Below are positions 58,575 to 64,000 of a stretch of 64,000 nucleotides of DNA, one piece after another; position 1 is the stretch's first letter, and each line of letters starts with the position of its first letter. Below the pieces are notes generated by a model. The model saw nothing but the letters and a program-made list of their open reading frames with translations. It made no database searches and was not told the DNA's origin. Where the stretch lies: contig NZ_VEGP01000012.1 of NCBI RefSeq assembly GCF_007679495.1, forward strand, positions 41,651 through 105,650. The letters run 5' to 3'. The translations under genes were made by a program, and so were the position numbers. This DNA is from Paenibacillus sp. 32O-W. Lineage in GTDB: Bacteria > Bacillota > Bacilli > Paenibacillales > NBRC-103111.

Positions 58575-59438
58575 ATGAAAATCGGACTAAGTTCTTACAG
58601 TCTTTATCGTCTTATCAACTCTGGCGAAATGGATATTTTTCAAGCGATCGAATGGATTGCCGAAAATGGCGGGGAGCACGTCGAGATTGTTCCGATGAGC
58701 TTAAACCTGACCGAGGACTCTTCTCTGGTGGAGGCCATTCGGAAGAAGGCGCAGGAAGTCGGCATTGACATTTCCAACTATGCTGTAGGCGCCAACTTTG
58801 TGACCGACAGCGACGAAGCTTTTAACGAGCAAGTCGAGAAGCTGAAGCGGCATGTGGATGTTGCGCATGGCCTTGGAATTAAATTGATGCGTCATGATGT
58901 CGCTTCCCGCCCGATTCCGGAAACCTCCATTGCGCAATTCGAGGCGGATTTGGACAAAATGGTGGAAGGCTGTCGGCAAGTGGCCGATTACGCCGCTCAA
59001 TTCGGCATTACGACAAGCGTAGAGAACCATGGTTTCTTCGTGCAGGCGAGCGACCGGGTGCAGCGCCTTATCCATGCGGTGGATCGTCCGAACTTCAAGA
59101 CCACGCTCGATGTCGGAAACTTTATGTGCGCCGACGAAAATTCGGTCGTATCGGTGAAGAAAAACATTTCTTACGCCTCCATGGTCCATCTTAAAGACTT
59201 CTATCTGCGCCCTTCCTACCGGGATCCAGGGGAAGGCTGGTTCAAGACTACAAGCGGCAATTTCTTGAGAGGGGCTATTGTCGGCCAAGGAGATATCGAC
59301 ATGGTAGAGGTCATTCGTGTAATCAAGCAATCGGGTTATGACGGATACATATCGATTGAATTTGAAGGGATGGAAGATCCCCGCGCCGGATCGAAGATCG
59401 GAATGGCTAATGCCAGACGGATTTGGGAAGAAGTTTAA
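58575..59438 (+). CDS. Sugar phosphate isomerase/epimerase (TIM barrel)
   Basis: A 287-residue TIM-barrel of the AP-endonuclease-2/xylose isomerase type. Typical segments are MKIGLSSYSLYRL, HVEIVPMSLNL, TTSVENHGFFVQ (metal Glu and His), TTLDVGNFMCADENSV and GYISIEFEGMEDP, giving the Glu/Asp/His/Glu metal site. The AAGGAGG lies about 12 bases before the ATG, a little far; a tiny out-of-frame ATG stands between. The gene follows the FGE gene and precedes a secreted protein gene, so it may have its own transcript from the TATAAT at 58533. Substrate unknown. Confidence 0.85.
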   Translation: MKIGLSSYSLYRLINSGEMDIFQAIEWIAENGGEHVEIVPMSLNLTEDSSLVEAIRKKAQEVGIDISNYAVGANFVTDSDEAFNEQVEKLKRHVDVAHGLGIKLMRHDVASRPIPETSIAQFEADLDKMVEGCRQVADYAAQFGITTSVENHGFFVQASDRVQRLIHAVDRPNFKTTLDVGNFMCADENSVVSVKKNISYASMVHLKDFYLRPSYRDPGEGWFKTTSGNFLRGAIVGQGDIDMVEVIRVIKQSGYDGYISIEFEGMEDPRAGSKIGMANARRIWEEV

Positions 59439-59619
59439 TTGAATTAACCTGCCGAACTCAAATTTGAATAGCTGGAAGAACAAGGGGCTGTATTTATTGC
59501 GGACCCTTGTTTTATGTGTTGATAATATGGCGAAAAATGTAAATAAAATCTAATAAGTAGAGCCAGGTGCTGTGCAATAACGTTATTTATTCTAATTTAT
59601 GATGGAGGCAAATGCAGTT

Positions 59620-60154
59620 ATGAAAAAATTTGTTGCAGGACTGCTGGTTGGAGCCTGTCTGACCCTTGGGACGACCGCTCTTGCGGCTACCGTAAAGCAA
59701 TATATTCTGACGGAACCCACTTACCCGATTTTTGTCAATGGAACCGAGTACAAGGATAGCGAGAACCCTGTCCTGAACTATGAAGGCAGCACCTACATTC
59801 CTTTGGCCAAGATCGGCGATCTGACCGGTGTCGATTATCACTGGAACAATGAATTAGGACGGGTGGAAATTAACACGGACGGTCAGGTGAGAACAGAGGG
59901 AGACAAAGCTGCTTCAGCCGGGCCATCCAGCTCTTCCGGTACCGGGATGAACCGTGAACTTGCCGAGAGAGAAGCGATTGCGAATTTAAATAAAAATAAC
60001 GAAGTGAAGTACGAGCTGCCCAAAGGTTTGGTGGAGCAGGGCGGAATGGTTTTTTTGTATGCGTATGATGCTGCCGGAAACTATTCAATCCGAGCGGGGC
60101 TACAGCCCCTACTACAACATTGAGGACTTGCAAAAGGCAGGCATTCTGCAATAA
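59620..60154 (+). pseudogene. Secreted stalk/copper-amine-oxidase-N-domain-like protein, apparent frameshift
   Basis: Starts with a signal peptide (MKKFVAGLLVGACLTLGTTA), then a copper-amine-oxidase N-terminal-like module (PIFVNGTEYKDSENPVLNYE, STYIPLAKIGDLTGVDYHW). In the original frame the protein ends at 60123 with an unlikely tail; from about 60060 the +1 frame continues plausibly with TIQSERGYSPYYNIEDLQKA and a GILQ end at 60154, matching the usual C-terminal YNIEDLKAAGI-type ending of such proteins. A T7 run at about 60047-60053 and a G-rich run nearby are likely slip sites. The break could be real decay, a sequencing error or programmed slippage. Confidence 0.6.
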
Positions 60155-60198
60155 GTATATCCAGCGCCAGCGTCTGTTTGTTTTGAATATAGCAGCAG

Positions 60199-60228
60199 GC
60201 CCGGTCCTCCTAGAGAGGCCGGGCTTTT
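60199..60228 (+). terminator. Rho-independent terminator
   Basis: GCCCGG pairs with CCGGGC around a purine/pyrimidine loop, followed by TTTTC. Placed to end the frameshifted gene. Confidence 0.65.
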
Positions 60229-60269
60229 CATAATTAAACTATTAAGAAAGTATCCTTGACTCTCTAATT

Positions 60270-61133
60270 CTACTCCGGGATGAGCTTCAGAGCGTTTTGA
60301 TAATAGATCTTGTCGAGCACCGTTTTAGGCAAATCCAGTGATTCCAACAGCTGCTGGTGCACATTATCGAAATAATCCCGTCCGTACATAATGCGATCCT
60401 GGAAATCTATCAAAAATTGCTTGGCAAATTCTCTGTCTCTTGCCAGCGCGTTGCAGCCCGAGCCTGCGGAAATATCGCAATACAGGTTCGGATAGCTGCG
60501 CAGCATCTCGGACACCCGGCCTCCCGGCAGGACAGGGCCCGTCGGATAGGCGGTCTTATTATATTGGTCATCGCCCGAAATATGTGCCCAGAACCCGGGG
60601 GCATGACCGATAAAGACCGTTTCCGGACAAGCCTGGACGGCACGCTCGAACGCCCCGATACCTCCGCCGTACCACCAATTGGGGCGGGGGTAGGTGGAGC
60701 CGGTATCGAATTCGTAATCGATGTGGACGAGAACCGGCAAGCCCTTCTCCCCGCAGAAACGATACAGACGAAGAGCGTCGGGATTATCATACATCATCCT
60801 CAGCTTGAGCTCGCCGTACACCTTGACATCGTACAGTCGGATGGCATGATCCAGCTTATCGATGGCATCGGGCAGGCGCGGATCGGGGGCATAGCCCAAT
60901 ATAAACTTGTCCGGCGCCTGTTCTTTGTAAGCGGCGCAGCGCTCGAAGGAAATGGGCCCGTTCGGCTTGTCCGGGTCGGGAATGTGCTTGATGTATTCGG
61001 GATTATATTCGGTTGCCGGGCATTCCCAGCTGAGCAGCCAAGTCTTGTCAATGTTATACTGCTTCATATTGTCCAAAAATCGTTCCAGATTATACCCGTA
61101 CCAATCCGGATGGTTATGTACGTCAATAATCAA
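60270..61133 (-). CDS. Amidohydrolase-2 family protein
   Basis: A 287-residue TIM-barrel metal hydrolase or decarboxylase-like protein: MIIDVHNHPDWYGYN at the N-terminus (the first metal-binding HxH), KVYGELKLRMMYDNPDALRL, VLVHIDYEFD, VFIGHAPGFWAH (metal His) and IMYGRDYFDNVHQQ (Asp). This is the pattern of PF04909, which includes decarboxylases and lactonases; the substrate is unknown. TTG start with AGGGGCG upstream. It stands alone, convergent to the preceding genes. Confidence 0.83.
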   Translation of the reverse strand: MIIDVHNHPDWYGYNLERFLDNMKQYNIDKTWLLSWECPATEYNPEYIKHIPDPDKPNGPISFERCAAYKEQAPDKFILGYAPDPRLPDAIDKLDHAIRLYDVKVYGELKLRMMYDNPDALRLYRFCGEKGLPVLVHIDYEFDTGSTYPRPNWWYGGGIGAFERAVQACPETVFIGHAPGFWAHISGDDQYNKTAYPTGPVLPGGRVSEMLRSYPNLYCDISAGSGCNALARDREFAKQFLIDFQDRIMYGRDYFDNVHQQLLESLDLPKTVLDKIYYQNALKLIPE

Positions 61134-61219
61134 CTAGGATCGCCCCTGTCGCAATGATATAGAACATGTATATTACATGTTTATATTATTGTAGAACGGG
61201 AAACGGGCACTGGCAACCA

Positions 61220-61450
61220 TTATTTCCTGATTTGAATATAGTAATCCATGGCCGCTTTCTCCGCTTGCTCAACGGAATCTTGAGGGAAGGAAGAGAAGAT
61301 CATTTCCCCGGATTGTTCCGCATCTGAGGAAGCCTTGCCTTCAGAAAGCTGTATAATTCTGCCGAAATAGCTGCCGCTGTCCGGATCGCGATCCACACGG
61401 AGCAAATATTGGGGATGGCTTAATGTGCGATTAACGAGGCTGGTGGACAT
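61220..61450 (-). CDS. Hypothetical small protein, 76 residues
   Basis: Strong ribosome site AAAGGAGGGACGGCT directly before the ATG. The protein is soluble and polar: LSHPQYLLRVDRDPDSGSYF, a middle Ser/Glu-rich part, and a C-terminal helix (SVEQAEKAAMDYYIQIRK). No family recognised. It follows the same direction as the next small gene, separated by a terminator. Confidence 0.6.
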   Translation of the reverse strand: MSTSLVNRTLSHPQYLLRVDRDPDSGSYFGRIIQLSEGKASSDAEQSGEMIFSSFPQDSVEQAEKAAMDYYIQIRK

Positions 61451-61518
61451 AGCCGTCCCTCCTTTCTGTCTAATGAATAGGAATGATCCTATTGTACCAT
61501 AAAACGACGGTCAAGCTG

Positions 61519-61552
61519 AAAGGCACGCCGCTCTGCAAGCGAACGTGCCTTT
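61519..61552. terminator. Bidirectional terminator hairpin
   Basis: AAAGGCACG pairs exactly with CGTGCCTTT around a 16-base loop. A and T ends permit use on either strand; it most likely ends the 89-residue gene on the minus strand. Confidence 0.6.
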
Positions 61553-61568
61553 TGGAATTCGCAATAGA

Positions 61569-61838
61569 TTACCAGATAAACGGACCTCCAAAGCCTCCGA
61601 AACCAAATGGAAATCCGCCGAAGGCAAAAGGAGAGGTGCCAATGGCCAACAAATCAAACAGAACAAGCGGAATAATAGCTTTAGTTCTGGCATCCTTTCC
61701 TTTTTCGTATTCAAATATCAGTTGGTTTCCTTGAATGGCTCTCAGCTTGCCGCTGATTAAGGAACCGTCTTTCTTCACCGCATAAACATACTTGCCGACG
61801 AGTTTTTCCACTTCACGACGGGAAATTGTCTGGTTCAT
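61569..61838 (-). CDS. Hypothetical small protein with Gly/Phe-rich tail, 89 residues
   Basis: AAAGGAGGTGG lies just before the ATG, an excellent ribosome site. Residues 1-55 look like a small beta-rich domain (VEKLVGKYVYAVKKDGSLIS, GNQLIFEYEKGKD); residues 56-70 are hydrophobic (IIPLVLFDLLAIGTS); the last 20 are Gly/Phe/Pro repeats (FAFGGFPFGFGGFGGPF). Such tails are common in spore-coat and surface proteins of bacilli, so a spore role is a guess. No named family. Confidence 0.65.
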   Translation of the reverse strand: MNQTISRREVEKLVGKYVYAVKKDGSLISGKLRAIQGNQLIFEYEKGKDARTKAIIPLVLFDLLAIGTSPFAFGGFPFGFGGFGGPFIW

Positions 61839-62086
61839 GCTTCCACCTCCTTTATCGCAAAGAGCTTAGGGATTCTGGGGACGAGCCTAGTCTATGTCTT
61901 CTTATCCGTTTATATGAAAACGCAGGGTGGCCCCATTCCATAATTCTATTCTATGATCGGGAATGAAAGAGCGTATGGATGCAAGCCAAGGGCATGTACC
62001 CGAAGTTAGCGATGAAAGGGAAGCTATGGAAGAAACGTGCTCGTTGTCGGGAGGCAAGCTATAGTTCTCCGCCATCCCCGTAAATC
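61839..62086. other. Intergenic stretch
   Basis: A 33-codon frame at 61963-62064 has only a weak GGGA before its ATG and is not counted as a gene. No other element is visible. Confidence 0.45.
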
Positions 62087-62115
62087 TTGGAAAACTTCCG
62101 GGTATCCGGTATAAT
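62087..62115 (+). promoter_or_regulatory. Promoter of the YpdA gene
   Basis: TTGGAA, 17 bases, TATAAT. The leader is about 75 bases. Good match to a housekeeping promoter. Confidence 0.6.
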
Positions 62116-62199
62116 TAATGAGATTCGTGATGAACGGATTGAATGACCGTTTTAGTTCACAGCTTCTAAACTAAAGATCAATGAAGGGGAGGCGACATC

Positions 62200-63168
62200 A
62201 TGGAACAAGTCATCATTATCGGAGCGGGACCTTGCGGTTTATCCGCCGCCTCTGAGTTGAAGGAGAAGGGGATTGAACCTCTGATCATTGAAAAGGGGTC
62301 CATCGTCGACTCTATTTATCGTTATCCGACCTTTTTACAATTTCACAGTACTCCGGAGCTTCTGGAAATCGGGGGAATCCCGTTCGTAACTCCGAACGAG
62401 AAGCCGACCCGGCTCGAAGGACTGACCTATTACAGGACGGTGGCCGAGCGCAAGGAGCTGCGGATCCGCTTATATGAAAGGGTTCTTGCCATCCGGCCCG
62501 AGGACGGCGGGTTCGAACTGGACAGTGAAGACCGTTATGGCCGTAAACATACTTACAGAGCCAAGCATGTCATTGTGGCCACCGGTTATTTCGACCAGCC
62601 GAATTGTCTTCAGGTGCCGGGGGAAGAGCTTCCCCACGTCTCACATTACTTTCAGGAGGCGCATCCTTATGCGAAGATGAAGGTTGCGGTCGTGGGCGGG
62701 AACAACTCGGCGGTGGACGCCGCTCTGGAGCTGGAGCGGGTAGGTGCGGAAGTGACGGTTATTTACCGGGGAAGCGAGCTGTCTCCTTATGTGAAGGCCT
62801 GGGTGCGTCCGCTTTTCGAAAGCGCAGTGAACAAAGGGAAAATCCGAATGCTGTTCTCCTCACAGATAACGGAAATTGGTGAAGGCTTCATCATGGTCGA
62901 AAGCGAAGGGGAGGTTAGCAGGTTAGACAACGACTTTGTCCTGGCTTTAACCGGGTTTCGTCCCGACCGCCAGCTTCTGCAAGCATGCGGAGTGGAGTTG
63001 GACGAGGAAACGGGGGCTCCCCGGCATAATCCGGAGACGATGGAGACGAACGTTCCCAATCTGTTTATCGCCGGAGTGATAGCGGCCGGAAGCCGGGCTA
63101 ATGAAATTTTCATAGAAAACGGCCGATTTCATGGGCGAAGCATTGCCCAAGCAATTATCGAACGTTGA
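62200..63168 (+). CDS. ypdA: YpdA-family bacillithiol-disulfide reductase
   Basis: A 322-residue flavoprotein. FAD-binding GAGPCGLSAA with Cys12, the position of the active Cys of YpdA/Bdr proteins, an NADPH Rossmann in VAVVGGNNSAVDAALELER, and VIVATGYFDQP and LALTGFRPD. Enzymes of this family reduce oxidised bacillithiol with NADPH and mark species that use bacillithiol, typical of Bacillota. GGGGAGGC lies before the ATG. A near-consensus promoter stands upstream and a perfect terminator downstream, so it is a single-gene transcript. Confidence 0.92.
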   Translation: MEQVIIIGAGPCGLSAASELKEKGIEPLIIEKGSIVDSIYRYPTFLQFHSTPELLEIGGIPFVTPNEKPTRLEGLTYYRTVAERKELRIRLYERVLAIRPEDGGFELDSEDRYGRKHTYRAKHVIVATGYFDQPNCLQVPGEELPHVSHYFQEAHPYAKMKVAVVGGNNSAVDAALELERVGAEVTVIYRGSELSPYVKAWVRPLFESAVNKGKIRMLFSSQITEIGEGFIMVESEGEVSRLDNDFVLALTGFRPDRQLLQACGVELDEETGAPRHNPETMETNVPNLFIAGVIAAGSRANEIFIENGRFHGRSIAQAIIER

Positions 63169-63260
63169 CGGAGGCGTTCGACGCCAAAACCCGAAAATCG
63201 GTCAAACCGTTCAGCCGACCTGTCTAGCGCAGGTTCTTGACACTACTTCGTCTGCCCTCT

Positions 63261-63296
63261 AAACACGCGCATATTTTAAATAGCGCGTGTTTTTTT
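63261..63296 (+). terminator. Rho-independent terminator of the YpdA gene
   Basis: ACACGCGC pairs with GCGCGTGT around 12 AT-rich bases and is followed by seven Ts. Confidence 0.85.
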
Positions 63297-63386
63297 CATG
63301 GGGGACAGCTTTTGATATTTACCGATAAATCGTATCTGAGCTGAAGTAACTTAATAAACTGTTGCGATGTAACATTTCGTTTATGC

Positions 63387-63761
63387 ATGTCCGTTTCTCC
63401 ATTCAACTCATTATTACTACACGGTGATTTCGGTTACCACAATGTGATACGTGATGTAAAAGGCAATAGTAAGTTAATTGATTGGGAATTTGCAGGTTAT
63501 GGAGATCCGAGAGTAGATGTTGCAAATGTTCTGTTTTGGACCCATTTGCATTTTCCAAATATTGCACATGTTTGTGTACGAGCTTTCATAAATGCCTACA
63601 TTGAGCGGAGAAAAGAAGATTTTACGTCTGACATATTACACGCACACATAATTCTTCAGATCTGGAGGATTATTGAGATTGTTAAGGATGATTTTCCGGA
63701 ACCGGTAAAAAAAGAATGGAACAGACGACTTGATTGGGCATTAAATCATGTTTTCATTTAA
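63387..63761 (+). pseudogene. N-terminally truncated aminoglycoside-phosphotransferase-like protein
   Basis: A 124-residue fragment with the catalytic core of the APH/choline kinase family: LLLHGDFGYHNVI (catalytic Asp and the metal Asn) and KLIDWEFAGYGDPRVDVANV (second metal Asp). The N-terminal lobe with ATP-binding residues, usually about 150-200 residues, is missing; an in-frame stop stands about 45 bases upstream and there is no ribosome site. Low GC (visibly below 40%) unlike the rest of the window suggests transfer. Activity is unlikely. The original substrate cannot be named; many family members are housekeeping kinases. Confidence 0.72.
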
Positions 63762-64000
63762 CATGAGTTTTGGCTCTAAGTTATGGATTTCGTATCTCGT
63801 AAAGCTCCTCATAGAGCCGATAGATCTCGGCAAAAGTCATAAAAGTCCGATAAAAAGTAATCACTTTCCTCTATTTAATGTAAACGCTATCAAATATAAT
63901 GGGAGAGGATCGATAGATCTTTTAACATGAAATCGGAAAGTACCGTTGTCAAAAGGTGAAAGAGCCGCGTCGTGACAGTTTTTTTCAGTCACAGAAAGCT
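63762..64000. other. AT-rich tail
   Basis: No supported gene. A short GTGAC/GTCAC inverted pair around a T run lies at about 63973-63993 and may be part of a terminator or of an element that continues outside the window. Confidence 0.4.

Noticed and set aside
61963..62064. 33-codon frame before the YpdA gene.
   Set aside because: Only a weak GGGA site; composition alone is not enough.

Overview
The window looks like a chromosomal segment of a Paenibacillus-type member of the Bacillota (inference). Support: strong AGGAGG-type ribosome binding sites with frequent TTG and GTG starts, a bacillithiol-disulfide reductase (YpdA), RodA and LtaS-type envelope genes, DUF3889 and YjbR proteins, several AraC regulators next to sugar enzymes, and intergenic repeat families of a kind I associate with Paenibacillus. 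I see no rRNA, tRNA, CRISPR array, insertion sequence or complete prophage.

Layout. 0-3.4 kb: the 5' part of a nitronate monooxygenase gene on the minus strand, 1.4 kb of gene-free DNA filled with repeats, an alpha/beta hydrolase and a tiny membrane protein. 4-8.5 kb: ACT-domain malic enzyme, YjbR protein, DUF3889 protein, and a FadR-type regulator overlapping a CynX-type exporter. 8.9-13.5 kb: envelope genes (RodA-type flippase/polymerase, LtaS-type synthase, CapA-like lipoprotein). 13.6-18.9 kb: an AraC-controlled uronate locus (Gfo/Idh/MocA oxidoreductase, tagaturonate epimerase, uronate isomerase homologue). 19-28.5 kb: a disordered hypothetical protein and a giant cyclic beta-1,2-glucan synthase of about 2,880 residues.

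29-30.3 kb: PAP2 phosphatase and two tiny membrane proteins. 30.4-39.7 kb: a carbohydrate island with three AraC regulators, each divergent from or next to catabolic genes (TIM-barrel isomerase plus Gfo/Idh/MocA; GH35 beta-galactosidase plus an esterase; phytanoyl-CoA-type dioxygenase). 40-43.7 kb: DUF421 membrane protein and a Mn-type ABC importer. 44-48.2 kb: thiol-disulfide oxidoreductase, FixH/YtkA-like protein, Gly/Ala/Met-rich membrane protein and Cu+-ATPase. 48.2-49.4 kb: CatE-like dioxygenase preceded by a near-consensus promoter, a perfect inverted repeat and a leader able to form alternative stems.

49.5-54.3 kb: FecCD-type ABC importer with a ferrochelatase-family enzyme in the same unit, suggesting tetrapyrrole or iron-complex handling. 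54.6-56 kb: a paired short chromate transporter. 56.1-61.1 kb: ROK regulator, formylglycine-generating enzyme, TIM-barrel isomerase, a frameshifted secreted protein and an amidohydrolase. 61.2-63.2 kb: two small proteins and YpdA. The last 0.7 kb is AT-rich and holds an N-terminally truncated phosphotransferase, probably a remnant of transfer.

The most interesting leads are the CatE leader and operator, the ABC importer-ferrochelatase unit, a perfect-spacing 20-bp direct repeat between an AraC gene and a dioxygenase, the uronate locus, an FGE with no sulfatase nearby, and four distinct intergenic repeat families. No single feature is clearly a new defence or mobile system.
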